From Urophycis tenuis (lineage: Eukaryota > Chordata > Actinopteri > Gadiformes > Phycidae): DNA of 64,000 nt. Location of the stretch: contig JAXIVH010000002.1 in the NCBI GenBank assembly GCA_036785325.1, positions 10,372,786 through 10,436,785 of the forward strand, written 5' to 3'. Both the position numbers and the translations under genes were made by a program. Positions 22,011 to 32,526 of the stretch are shown piece by piece. The notes under the pieces were generated by a model that searched no databases, had not been told where the DNA came from, and saw only the letters and a list, made by a program, of their open reading frames with translations. The number at the start of each line of letters is the position of its first letter. Positions within the stretch are counted from its first letter, which is position 1.

Positions 22011-22249
22011 CCTATCAGAAGTGCCCGGCATTTACTTGAAATTCAAGGAACGAAAAAAATAGTCCATAATAATGTCATACTAAATTGTGTGAGATCAATT
22101 TAGTTTCAATAAAGTATAATCTTTTTCAAATATTGAAAAGAATGCTCTTTTGTTTATTTTGTTTTTAATATTCTGCGCTTCATTTTGATTGGGTAAAGCT
22201 ATGCAGGCGGCTGCAGCGTGCGTCTGTTAGGTGTTAACAATTGCTGGAG

Positions 22250-22905
22250 GCTCACAATCAAGGATTCAAGGATTCAAAGGTTTTATTGTCATGTGTGCAG
22301 TAAAGAAACACGTTTGTTTCCCTGAACAATTAAATGCTTACTTTGCTGCCCACACTGGATACCATATATAAATAATGTATAAAATCTAAATAGAATAAAC
22401 TGTACAAATAAAAAAAAATATATAAAAATAAAAAAAAATAAAAAAAATAAAAATAATTTAAAAAAATATATATATAAAATAAAAATAAAGAAAAATAAAA
22501 AAGAAATATAAAATTTAGAAGATGTGAATGAAATGAAATTGTGAAATGAAATTGTAAATGTGCATTGTGCCTGGGCTGATGTGACGACTGGCGGGGGGGA
22601 GGGGGGAGCAGTGGCCGGGGTGTGTGTGTATTCCACAGAGGCGGTGGGGGTGGGGCTCTCGAAGCGGGCGTAGAAGGCGTTGAGGTCGTCTGGCAGGCTG
22701 TCTGAAGGGATGATGGTGGAGGTTTTAGAGCTGGTCCTGAAGTCTGTGATGTGGTCCAGACATTGCCACATTCTCCTGGGGTCAGCATTAGAGTAGAAGT
22801 CCTCCGTCTTCTCTCTGTGCTGTCTTTTGGCCGCTCTTATGGCCTTCTTCAGACTGTACTGCACTTCGTTGCCAGACCTAAATGCAACAGAGCGAGTAAA
22901 TGCAG
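22250..22905 (-). mobile_element. LINE fragment with internal deletion (RT N-terminal part plus 3' tail)
   Basis: The minus strand from about 22864 encodes SLKKAIRAAKRQHREKTEDF ... MWQCLDHITDFRTSSK ... LPDDLNAFYARFE, the block just before the RT domain in fish LINEs of the L2/CR1-like group. The frame then runs into an A/T-rich tail (22380-22520) and a terminal TTATTGTCATGTGTGCAG-type end near 22275. The RT domain itself is missing, so this copy is deleted internally. Confidence 0.75.
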
Positions 22906-24365
22906 CACCTCTCTGTTTACCCAGGGTTTCTGGTTGGGGAACCTCCTCACTTGTGTGGTGGGTATAATGTTCTCAACACAGCAATGCGCAAACAAGAGTT
23001 TCAGGCCTGTATCAGAAATGTCATAGCTTGTAAAAAGCTAAAGTAAAGAGATAGGTTTTTAGCTTTCTTTTAAAAATATTTAGCGAGCTGGCTTTCCTGA
23101 TATCTATAGGTAGTGTGTTCCATAGCTTTGGGGCATAGTTGACAAAGGCTGCATCCCTGATTTTCTTTTGGCTGTTACTGGGAACCTCCAATAAACCAGC
23201 AGCAGATGATAACAGTGTTCTTGAAGGCAAACAGTTAACAAGGGAGTTGGCAATGTATCTTGGTCCTTGCCCATTAAGGGCTTTGTATATAAGGAGGAGG
23301 ACCTTAAAATCAATTCTAAGTATTACAGGAAGCCAATGCAGAGCAGCTAAAACTGGTCTAATGTGTCTAATGTCTGAAGTCTCTCAGTGGTATTTTTTAG
23401 GAGTCCAGTAAAAAGTGCATTACAGTAATCGAGTCGGCTTGAAATAAAGGCATGAATCAGTTTTTCAGCATATTTTTGATTTACAAACGGTCGTACTTTA
23501 GCTATGTTTCTAAAGTGGAAAAATTATGTTTTCGTCACCTTGTTAATGTGAGACTTGAAGCCTAGATCTGAATCTAAAATAACGTCAAGACTTTTAACCT
23601 CAGATTTAATCCAGGGAGTTATGGACAATCCCTCTCACCCTCTCTACACCGAGCTGAGGCAACCCAGGAGCACGTTCAGCCACAGGCTCACTCAGCCACG
23701 TGCCTCAAAGCGCTTGGGGGGCTTTTTCATCCCATCAGACTTTACAACACCTCAACCCCTCGCTCCCAATGTCTCGAAAGCCCCAACACCAACTTTCTCA
23801 ACCCGATTATGGACTAAACCCCACACCCCAGGATTGACTGTTGTTGAAACCTTGTAATCCTTGCACATTGGAAACCTTGCATATTGGCACATTTATATTT
23901 ATTTATACTTTAGTCATATTTATCTATCAAATGCACAGGTCACTTACAAACGGATGGTTTCATGTATATAGCAGATTTGTTTTATTCTTATAGTTTTTAT
24001 TACAATTTTATTTTCGAATTGGTAAATTTATTGTATATATACTCTTGTTTTTTTGTACTCTTTAAAGATCCCACTGTACTGCTGGTCACCTGTGACTTTC
24101 TCCTAAGGGGGATTAATGAAGGACCATTTTATTTTATTTTTTCTTAATTTCCCCAGATTATTATGTCTTTTTGTTTGAGGGCCGACTAGTAGGATTTCAG
24201 TTTTGTCCTTGTTTAACTTTAAGAAGTTATTGCTCATCCATTTAATGATTGTGAAAAGACATGTAGTAATGGAGTTTATTAAAAAATAGCTGCAGTATCG
24301 TTTGGTTTAGCATAGATGTACAGTTGCGTGTCATCTGCATAACTATGGAAACATACATTGTGCTC
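22906..24365 (-). mobile_element. LINE-related repeat fragment, split by a second insertion
   Basis: The minus strand at 23230-23021 encodes FVNYAPKLWNTLPIDIRKAS and NIFKRKLKTYLF, the C-terminal signature of a fish non-LTR retrotransposon. The unit continues to about 23620 and again from about 24150 to 24365 (a block containing GTTGCGTGTCATCTGCATAA, familiar from fish repeats). The gap between them is the plus-strand LINE at about 23620-24150. Boundaries are approximate. Confidence 0.6.
23620..24150 (+). mobile_element. 5'-truncated LINE 3' end, plus strand
   Basis: It encodes NPSHPLYTELRQPRSTFSHRL followed by FFIPSDF, the C-terminal end of the same type of LINE protein as at 24641-25195, then an A/T-rich 3' region. 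It sits inside an older repeat whose flanks are in the opposite orientation. Confidence 0.6.
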
Positions 24366-24367
24366 TC

Positions 24368-25260
24368 TGGAATAGAATAGAATAAAAATACTTTAGTGAT
24401 CCCAAACTGGGAAATTACGGCGTAGCAGCAGCACTACAATACAAAGAATTAAAGAATAAAATTCAATGTAAAAAAAAACAAAAGAAAATTATAAAAAATA
24501 TATTTAAAAAATGTATAAATAAAAATAAGAATAAAATAATTTTAGTGCAAGATAAAGAATATTAAGATACATATATAAGGTGCAGTAAACAATTATGTAC
24601 AGAAATATAAGGTGCATGGAGAGTGTTGTTATAACCAGTGTTATTGGCTGTTGTACAGTGTAATGGCATGTGGCAGGAAGGATTTCCTACATCTGTCCCT
24701 TTGACAGCGGAGCTGGAGCAGCCTGTGAGAGAAGGTGCTCCGCTGTCTGACCACTGTTTGATGGAGAGGGTGCTGATCATTGTCAATGATGGATAACAGT
24801 TTTTTCAGCGTTCTCCTCTCCACCACAGACTCAAAAGACTCCAGCCCGAGACCAAGTACAGAGCCAGCCTTCTTGATGATTTTATCAAGTCTGTTGTTGT
24901 CGCTGGCTCTGGTGCTGCTGCCCCAACACACAGCAGCAAAGAAAATGGCGCTAGCAACAACAGACCAGTAGAAAATCTCCAACATCTTGCTGCACACGTT
25001 GCAAGATCTCAGCTTCCTCAGGAAATAGAGTCTGCTCACCCCCTTCTTGTACACAGTCCAAGTCCAAGTGCAGTCCAGTCTGTTGCCGATCACCACCCCC
25101 AAGTATTTATAGTCCTCCACCTCCTCCACCACATCCCCCCTGATCCGTAGTGGCTGTGAAGGCATTCTCTTTGTCCTCAGTAAGTCGATCACCATCTCCC
25201 TGGTCTTGTTGATATTCAGCCTCAGGTGATTCTGTTCGGACCACTCTACAAAGTTGTCTA
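24368..25260 (-). mobile_element. 5'-truncated LINE (RT C-terminal half), minus strand
   Basis: Open from about 25195 to 24641 (184 codons). It encodes YKYLGVVIGNRLDCTWT, YFLRKLRSCNVC, FYWSVVASAIFFAAVCWGS, RLDKIIKKAGSVLG and ends RSTFSHRLLQLRCQRDRCRKSFLPHAITLYN. This is the C-terminal RT region and tail of a fish L2/CR1-like LINE. The 3' end in element sense is the ATTCT-rich run at 24368-24385. Confidence 0.85.
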
Positions 25261-25296
25261 TTTCCTCATGGATTACAGTAGTGTCACCTGATTTAG

Positions 25297-25895
25297 TTGT
25301 AATTGGGGGAATGGCTTCAAATCATTCAGAACTCTGCCGCCTGATCATCACCCACACCAAATCCTCTGACCACATCACTCCCTTTATCATTCAACTACTC
25401 TGGCTCCCTGTTCAATATCGGATTGACTATAAAAACCCCCATCTATCTTTCTGACCTCCAGGACTACACCCCTTCTCGTTCCCTGCATTCATCTTTTGCT
25501 GGTCTTCTGAACACTCTCACATCACGCCTCAGCACCATGGCTGCCAGAGCTTTCAGCTGCACTGCCCCAGGCTGTGGAACTCCCTGTCCCCACATATTTG
25601 ACACATATTTGTCTGGAACCATAACAGCATTCAAATCCCACCTCCAAACTCACCTATTCAAATTCACTGTAATGTCCACTTCGCTCATAAGCACATTATT
25701 ACTGTTTTATTCCCCCTCCCACATGTGTCTACCCATCTTATGTCTCTTTTTTTTTTCTTCATGCTGGTCATGTCTTTGCCATGATTTTCTGTTTTAACTA
25801 TTGTGAGTATGTTCTCCTGCACTGTATGGTGTCTTTGGGTGTCTTGAAAGGCGCCTCCAAATGAAATGTATTATTATTATTATTATTAATAGAGG
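25297..25895 (+). mobile_element. L2-like LINE 3' end, plus strand
   Basis: It encodes the end of a LINE RT (QNSAA-type start corrupted, then SDHITPFIIQLLWLPVQYRIDYK, LSDLQDYTPSRSLHSS, MAARAFSCTAPGCGT, FKSHLQTHLFK). The 3' tail TTGAAAGGCGCCTCCAAATG and (TTA)n at 25868-25890 are typical of fish L2 elements. Frames are broken. Confidence 0.8.
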
Positions 25896-26149
25896 CTTTG
25901 GATTTGTGGATGTGATGAGCCAGAAGGTTGCAGGTCTTGTCACCTTGCCCATAAATCCTTTTGCTGGTTCTGATGGAAAGTACTTTAAGCATGCACCAGC
26001 CCTCAGAGTTATACTTCCCTAACACAAGCCATCATCCCATTCTCACCACACATCAATGGCCACCTCCCTCCCACCTTTGACCCACATCTGTTTGCTGAGC
26101 AAATAGGTCTGTTTGCTAAGCCATCACCATAGCTGTTTTGACTTCAGGA

Positions 26150-26345
26150 AGTGTGGTGTCCCCTATGACTTAAGGAAACACAGAGTGGAACCTGCCCCAC
26201 TCTACATCAAAGGAGATGTAGGGCTTTCACCTTCAAATTACTGGAAACCCACATCTCTTGGGGACCTCACCTGGTTTGCCAACACCACTGCAGCTGCTTA
26301 GAATGCAGCGCAGTGCCCGTAGGAAGTACATATTCCTGTAGAAAA
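26150..26345 (+). pseudogene. Decayed LINE RT fragment
   Basis: The sequence around ACCTCACCTGGTTTGCCAAC and the downstream ACCACTGCAGCTG block match, in shifted frames, the DLTW...NTTA stretch of fish LINE RT C-termini. Several frameshifts. Weak support. Confidence 0.45.
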
Positions 26346-26505
26346 TTGGGATCTTAAGTAGATTTTTCATGTATGTAGGCCTCTCTGAAATTTACACATA
26401 GACCTATGTGGCTTCAATGCCTTGCCATAGCCTCTGAACAATAAAATGTTAAAAACAGGATTGCCATAATGGAATTCTGTTGTTCATCGACGAAACATAG
26501 CCTAA

Positions 26506-26572
26506 ACACATGTTGAATCGGCACACCTCGACGTCGCCCATAGCTTTTGCGCTGATTCAACATGTGTTATCG
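26506..26572. repeat. Imperfect hairpin
   Basis: ACACATGTTGAATC and GATTCAACATGTGT form a 14-bp stem about 35 bases apart. No promoter or RNA gene context is visible. Confidence 0.5.
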
Positions 26573-26772
26573 ACAGAAAAGCTACCGCCGACAGCACCCG
26601 TGGAAGTTCTTGGTCGCTTCTAACTTCACCCCCGTTTGGATCCTAAGGAATATACTGGGCCAAGCTACATGCTATCAAAGTAGGGCTGCGTGCCGGAGTG
26701 ATCGAGTGCACACACGAAAGTGAGAGAGGTATGTATCAACTCATTTAAGATCAGGAAAGAACGTACCTCAGT

Positions 26773-27159
26773 ATGGACAAACGGTGGCGTTTTCCTTTAA
26801 AACGGTGTATACTGGAGAGGACCTACAAAGCACACCCACTCCTTCGAGGTAGGAATTTGTGCCGCCACAAATCATCATGGATCTTTGACCTAAACAACTA
26901 TTGCTTGGAGCAAAATGTACACAGAGAGGAGAACATTTGTTTAAAACCTAATAATGAAACATATACTGTAAAGTGTCACACAGTAGACACACATTTATGT
27001 ACTGTATGTCTTGAGACAAGAACTGTGTCTCAAACTCTTATGGACACATGCATATGTGGCGAGGATAAGGTGAAAACAAAAAGAAAGAGAAAATTGAGAA
27101 AAGAAAAACAAAGAGAAAAACAAATCAACAAGCCAATCACAAAACAAAAGGGCAAGTAA
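26773..27159 (+). CDS. Unidentified small basic, cysteine-containing ORF
   Basis: 128 residues from ATG to TAA. The N-terminal half is arginine-rich. A cysteine cluster follows (CHTVDTHLCTVC then CICGED), and the last 30 residues are almost all Lys, Arg, Glu and Gln (KTKRKRKLRKEKQREKQ), like a nuclear localisation or nucleic-acid-binding tail. I do not recognise the family. It could be an exon of a larger gene (GTATGT follows GAGAGAG at 26729), a retroelement remnant, or chance. Its right end abuts the inverted-repeat region starting at 27233. Confidence 0.3.
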   Translation: MDKRWRFPLKRCILERTYKAHPLLRGRNLCRHKSSWIFDLNNYCLEQNVHREENICLKPNNETYTVKCHTVDTHLCTVCLETRTVSQTLMDTCICGEDKVKTKRKRKLRKEKQREKQINKPITKQKGK

Positions 27160-27232
27160 TTGTGTTTCGTTGTAGGGCAGCTGCTCGCGTGCTGCTCGGT
27201 GTGTCCCTTATGTGCAGGCGTAGCTTGTGCGT

Positions 27233-27318
27233 GGTAAGTGTCCTCCCTTTCTTGCCATTGTAGTTTATGCTTTGACCTACCTAACGCTCGTGTGGTCACA
27301 GGTAAATGCCAGCAGTGG
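27233..27318 (+). repeat. Outer inverted repeat, left arm
   Basis: About 86 bp pairing with 29823-29909 in reverse orientation. Shared blocks are GGTAAGTGTCCTCCCTTTCT, CCATTGTAGTT and GTGTGGTCACAGGTAAATGC. About 80-85% identical by eye. The arms enclose the foldback-like element. Confidence 0.75.
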
Positions 27319-27469
27319 CCGGTCTTCTCTCTCCCTCCCTCCTCCGGTGCGTCTCTAAAACAGGTGTGTCTCTAAAACAGGTATGTGTGTTTAGTTTAGC
27401 AACCAACCGCAGTATTTACTGTTAAACGTAGTGATGCTAACGGTGTGTTTTCTATCATTAGGTCTAACG

Positions 27470-28883
27470 TATGGGGTGCCGATTGTAAAAACTTGGTTAC
27501 CTTTTTTTTGCTGATATATTTTCAACATTTAGCGCCTTTTCTCACATTTAGCGCATTTTCCTGACATTTGAGACAGAAATTCATGTTAAACAACACGTTA
27601 AAAATACATGTTACATTTTATATCTAAATATAAATGTTATATCTAAATGTAAATGTTAAATCTAAATCTAAATGTTAAATCTAAATCTAAATGTTAAATC
27701 TAAATCTAAATGTTAAATCTAAATCTAAATGTTAAATCTAAATCTAAATGTTAAATTATATCTAAATGTTAAATTTATATCTAAATGTTATATCTAAATC
27801 TAAATGTTAAATCTATATCTAAATGTTAAATCTAAATCTAAATGTTAAATGTATATCTAAATGTTAAATCTAAATGTGTCGCCAAGTGTAAAACTAAATA
27901 TTTAGAAAATATTCAAATCCCCAAGGAAACCACGCCCACTGCAGCGGCACCGATCGCACAGCACCGCCCCCACCCAACACGAAGACGCTGAGAAAGGTCA
28001 AGGAAGTAGAAGTAGAGGACTTTGAAAGGCAGGCATGGCCAACATGGCAGGCATGGCCTTACCCTACGCTCACACTTGACGAGCGACCAAGCGTTTTTGT
28101 GCTCGGCGATTTTCGCCTGGTGGGCGTTCTGGGGGAGTGTCTGTAGCGATAGTATTGAAACCTGTGTCAGATCGAAAACCATTTATAATATTCAGCCATT
28201 GATAATATCCAGCCATACCCATGACGTTTTCTGGTTTAATAACATTTATTTCTCGATAGATTTCGAAGAACATACCAGGGTACAGTCACATTCGTTAGAT
28301 ATATCCATAATCCTATCTCTCGCCGACGTGGTCCACCATGTTGGATTATGTTCTAGTTGCGCGTCGCCAAGCCTCTGCAAAAAAACGCCAGTGTGAGCGT
28401 AGGGTTAGGAGACATTGAACGGGCGGTTTAGGGACAGCTGCAGTGGGCGTGGTTTCCTTGGGGATTTGAATATTTTCTAAATATTTAGTTTTACACTTGG
28501 CGACACATTTAGATATAACATTTAGATATACATTTAACATTTAGATTTAGATTTAACATTTAGATTTAAGATTTAGATTTAGATATAATATTTAGATATA
28601 AATTTAACATTTAGATTTAGATTTAACATTTAGATTTAGATTTAACATTTAGATTTAGATTTAACATTTAGATTTAGATTTAACATTTAGATTTAGATTT
28701 AACATTTATATTTAGATATAACATTTAGATATAAAATGTAACATGTATTTTTAACGTGTTGTTTAACATGAATTTCTGTCTCAAATGTGAGGAAAATGCG
28801 CTAAATGTGAGGAAAAGGCGCTAAATGTTGAAAATGTATCAGCAAAAAAATTGTAACCAAGTTTTTACAATCGGCACCCCATA
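27470..28883. mobile_element. Foldback-like DNA element with long tandem-repeat TIRs
   Basis: Ends read TATGGGGTGCCGATTGTAAA and its reverse complement, flanked by CTAACG (or CTAACGT) at 27464-27470 and 28884-28890. The inverted arms are long (about 27470-27945 and 28430-28883). Each includes a block of roughly 19-20-bp units built on AAATGTTAAATCTAAATCT (27600-27875) or its complement (28500-28735). The arms match outside and inside the tandem blocks. The centre holds no ORF of note but contains a MITE. Long tandem-repeat TIRs are the hallmark of foldback-type transposons; superfamily unassigned. Confidence 0.82.
28062..28404. mobile_element. MITE in loop of foldback-like element
   Basis: Ends read CCCTACGCTCACACT and GTGTGAGCGTAGGG (inverted), flanked by TTA at 28059-28061 and 28405-28407. 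A 3-bp TTA duplication fits PIF/Harbinger-type MITEs. No coding capacity. 343 bp. Confidence 0.7.
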
Positions 28884-28904
28884 CTAACGTGCGATCAGCT
28901 CATT

Positions 28905-29005
28905 AAGTCGCTGCTGCTTTGCGCTGCCGCTGCTTTGCGCTGCTGCTTTGCGCTGCTGCTGCTTTGCGCTGCTGCTTTGCTGCTTTGCTCTGTTGCTTTG
29001 CTTTA
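28905..29005 (+). repeat. GCTGCTTTGC-rich tandem repeat
   Basis: Irregular tandem array of units like GCTGCTTTGC. It makes a Leu/Cys/Ala-rich open frame (28935-29222) that I regard as low-complexity rather than a gene. Confidence 0.7.
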
Positions 29006-29222
29006 TTTTGGATGCTGCTTTGTTTTAGCTGCTTGCTCTGAGTCCGTCTTCAAGCTGCTTTGTCTGCTGTGTCCACGCTACTTGGCTGTGTGGCTGCTTT
29101 TGCTCCGGACTGTTTGGCGGCCGCTGCGGCCTGGCATCCGTGGCCCACGCCGTGCCCCAGAGCAACGCCTGCGTGGTTTAACTGGGACTTGGCCTCCTTG
29201 TGTGCGTGTGAATGAATGTTAG

Positions 29223-29822
29223 GTTATTTGAGTAATTTTGTTATTTGTGATCTATTTCTTATTTAAATTTGTTTTGTTCATTAGTTAAGTTTCATTTTAA
29301 GTGGGCAGTTATTGATATTGTTTAAGATTATTTGCCCCTTTTTGTTTTGTGATTGGCTTGTTGATTTGTTTATTTCTCTTTTAGTTGCTGGAGACTGGTG
29401 TTGGCGGTGCTGGTGCCCGGGTGGTGGTCTCCCCTTCTGTCTGCTGTGTCTGGGGAAGCGGGTTTCACTTCACTAAGGGTGTGTCACGTGTCGGGTGTTT
29501 TTGAGTTGACTTATTTTGGGGAATCCCCCCCCTGCACCCAGCCCCTGTCCATACACTCAGCTCCAGCCCCTTTGTGTTTGATCTTTGTTTGATTTTTGTA
29601 TGAATGGAAATGAAGTATTTTAAACAACTCTTTAATAACAAAATAGTATATTTTTCTATAATTACCTGAACCACGTCTCGTGCCTTACTGAGTAAACTTA
29701 CCTGTGTGCTTCCAAATTTATTCCCTGGGGGAATTTCCCAGGGTGGCGTTGTCGGTTCCTTTCCCTAATTTGGTTGTTGGTCAGAATATTAGATTTATTT
29801 TCTTTGTTTTCACCTTATCCTT
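29223..29822. other. Unassigned sequence with LTR-like hairpin motif
   Basis: No coding region supported. Near its end a short hairpin (stem CCCTGGG/CCCAGGG, 29723-29743) is followed at once by TGGCGTTGTCGG (29744-29755). A related hairpin and motif lie on the minus strand at 59875-59910, and the core motif alone at 40824-40835. This may be part of an LTR or leader of an unrecognised retroelement. Confidence 0.4.
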
Positions 29823-29909
29823 GCCACACTGGCATTTACCTGTGACCACACTAGCGTTAGCCCTTAGACAGCATCAACTACAATGGTGAGAAAGGGAGGA
29901 CACTTACCA
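29823..29909 (-). repeat. Outer inverted repeat, right arm
   Basis: Reverse-orientation partner of 27233-27318. Confidence 0.75.
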
Positions 29910-31088
29910 TAGGAACTGACACGCACATCTGTTCACCAGTATGGAAACAGTGTATTTCACCATTCTTCCCAATGCCATTACGACACCATGAGGGCTCCAC
30001 ACGTGATGTTGTGCTGTTGTCCAACTCCAACAAAAGACAACAGACAGTAACGTGAAATTTGCTACATTTTTAATTTGGGAGCATTTTTTTCTGAGTAACA
30101 CTATAGGAAATAATGCATATGCCATCAGTTGCAAAAGTTCAAAAAACAATTAATAAAACCTTCACGTTTACACACCAAAATGATATGCGTATTTGCGTTT
30201 GGTGAGTTAATAATTAATTTCATGAATGAACATTTCCAAAACAGATAGCTAATACAGTATAAAACTGTATAATATAATGTAAGACCTGAATGGGTGTCAA
30301 GTAAAGACAATGAACATACACACAGAAAGTACGAGGGCCACTGTTCACAGATCAGCACACACTGTGAACTGAACAATAAATGAATCGATTATTGTAGAGT
30401 AAAAAAAATCACAATAAATGACTTAATCAGAAACAACATGGCACAATGGCGTATATTCCGGCCAAAACATCCATATTAAGTGAATTGGTGCTTGAGGATT
30501 CTGAGGTACAGTAACTGCGTGTTCACTTGATATGGATGGATCACAGTGGGTTATGTATGCTCTCCAAACTCAATCTTAAGTGAACACAGTATGTGGTTGT
30601 TTTGGTCGAGAACAGTGCAGTGATGGCGGCAGATATGAGACCCTTCTCAGAGCAAAGAGTACACGGCTGAAGAACATGTTCAAAGTTATTGCCATCATCT
30701 CCCTGCACACATTTTGCCCAGACATTAACACTGGTCTTATACAACAAAACAAAAGAACACATCGACATGATGTCAGAAAAGCCTTCTCTTGCAATAGCAG
30801 ACATTTGGATGTCTAGAGTTACATAGGCCTTGATGAGAGAGACTAATGCAATTATGCAATAACAAAGTAGGACTACTGGGTCCAAAATAAAGGTTGAATT
30901 TAAATGGGACCATTATGCAAAAGAATGTGATTTGCATAATTGAGTATAAATGAAAAGTTGGCAGTGTGGAGCCAAAGCATGGCTCAACCATGGTTGTATA
31001 CAACTACGGCTGAGCATACACAATACACTGGCAAACAGGCATAAAATATACACTGGCCTCATCTAACTTCCATCTCACAATAACCTAT
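29910..31088. other. Unassigned A/T-rich region
   Basis: Only short open frames in all directions. I see no gene, LTR or repeat I can support. Confidence 0.4.
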
Positions 31089-31480
31089 TTAACAGACATC
31101 CATCCATCCATCATCGTGACCGCTTATCCTCTACGAGGGTCGCGGGGGGGCTGGAGCCAATCCCAGCTGCAACGGGCGAGAGGCGGGGTACACCCTGGAC
31201 AGGTCGCCAGCCTATCACAGGGCTAACATATATAGACAAACAACCATTCACACTCACATACACACCTATGGTCAATTTAGAGACACCAATTAACCTAATC
31301 CCCAACCTGCATGTTTTTGGTCTGTGGGAGGAAGCCGGAGTACCCGGAGAGAACCCACACAAGCACAGGGAGAACATGCAAACTCCACACAGAAAGGTCC
31401 CGGGTCCCAGGTGGATTCGAACCCAGAACCCTCTTGCTGTGAGGCGACAGTGCTAACCACTGCACCACCGTGCCGCCCTT
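31089..31480 (-). mobile_element. Common fish retroposon 3' end (LINE-type)
   Basis: On the minus strand it starts GGGCGGCACGGTGGTGCAGT and ends in an (ATGG)n run (31089-31110). Between are well-known blocks such as GGGTTCGAATCCACCTGG, ACATGCAGGTTGGGG and CCTGTCCAGGGTGTACCCCG. This sequence occurs throughout teleost genomes as the 3' end of an RTE-type LINE or derived SINE. I do not fix the family name. Confidence 0.75.
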
Positions 31481-32013
31481 ATTTAACAGACATTCTGAAT
31501 TTAATAATCAAGCTATTTTTTCATCATAGCTCAATGACATCATCGACCCTTTGTGTCGATGTGTTAACAATAATGAACATAGTCAGTCATGGCAAATATG
31601 CAAATATAGTATCCACACATAAGTCGTACATACATGTCTATTGAAAGAAGAGGTCCATGGGAACATTTAAGGAAAACATCCCTCATGTAAAAAAAAAAAA
31701 GCTAAGGTTAGAGTTTTTATCCAATCAATATTCAGCTAGCTTGTGTTGCCAGGCTGTATGAAATGAAATGATGCAAATAGGCTATGCTGTTAAGGCTGTG
31801 ACAGGTTACAGCGGCTTTGGGCGCCTTTTTAGGCATTGGGCTTCTTTTTTGAGGTGAGAGTTGCTTATTTGTCTTGCAAGAGTTGGCAACACTGCCAACT
31901 GGACATGGAGACCAATGATATTTGTCCAGCTCGGAGGATGGCTCGTTCGGATGACTACACGGGTGTAGCTTTGTCTACCTTACTATGGTGGAAAGAGGCG
32001 TTGTTTGTGTTAT
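31481..32013. other. Unassigned sequence left of Sushi element
   Basis: No supported gene or repeat. It ends with GTTAT, the left target duplication of the Sushi element. Confidence 0.4.
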
Positions 32014-32510
32014 TGTTAGTAGTTTTGACTTCCTGGTTGCCCTACTGGACGGGAGTGGCATTGTGTGTGTTTTTGTTTTGGACACCATGTGCTTTTGTGT
32101 TTGTTCCCATGTGCCTCTGTTTGATTTTAAACTCCGCCCCTCTTTTGTCATACCTGCCCTGCTCGTTATGTTAATTGATTTTCCCCCCCCTAGGTTTCTG
32201 TTGATTCAATTAGTTCCCCTTCCACTATTTAAGCACTGTCTGTTTTGTGTTCTGTGTCAGTTTGTAGCTCAGTTCCGGATGAGAAGTTTGCCTGTGCCTC
32301 TTTGCCTGTTTTCGGACTCTGTTTTCTGTGAATCCATTGTGAGTTATATTTTTACCTTTCTGACTGGATCTTCTGTGAGTTCTCCTTTGGACATTTTTCC
32401 TTTTTTTGCACCATTTTGTGCTATTGAATTTCTGTTTTGAAGCAGCCATTAAAACCTTGTTTTTGACTGCATCCGGTCTGCATTTGGGTCTTTGTCTGCA
32501 AACCATAACA
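32014..32510 (+). repeat. Sushi 5' LTR
   Basis: 497 bp, TGTTAGTAG to CCATAACA. It contains a TATA-like TATTTAA at 32226-32232 and ATTAAA near 32449. Confidence 0.95.
32226..32266 (+). promoter_or_regulatory. Sushi promoter and self-primer segment
   Basis: TATTTAA (32226-32232) is followed 30 bases downstream by GTCAGTTTGTA (32256-32266). This 11-mer is the exact reverse complement of TACAAACTGAC at 32512-32522, one base after the LTR. In Tf1/sushi elements the first 11 nt of the mRNA prime reverse transcription at that place. The transcription start is inferred from spacing. Confidence 0.7.
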
Positions 32511-32511
32511 G

Positions 32512-32522
32512 TACAAACTGAC
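32512..32522 (+). promoter_or_regulatory. Sushi primer binding site (self-primer type)
   Basis: TACAAACTGAC lies immediately after the 5' LTR and only a few bases before the gag ATG (32527). It lacks the TGG start typical of tRNA-complementary sites and instead complements 32256-32266. Confidence 0.7.
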
Positions 32523-32526
32523 CAAG

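Noticed and set aside
27600..28735. CRISPR-like array of short repeats
   Set aside because: The units are contiguous with no unique spacers, and the two blocks are inverted arms of one element in a vertebrate genome.
28935..29222. Leu/Cys-rich frame as a membrane protein
   Set aside because: Low-complexity translation of a GCTGCTTTGC tandem array.
31985..32440. 151-codon frame across the Sushi 5' LTR
   Set aside because: LTR sequence; the same frame recurs in the 3' LTR.
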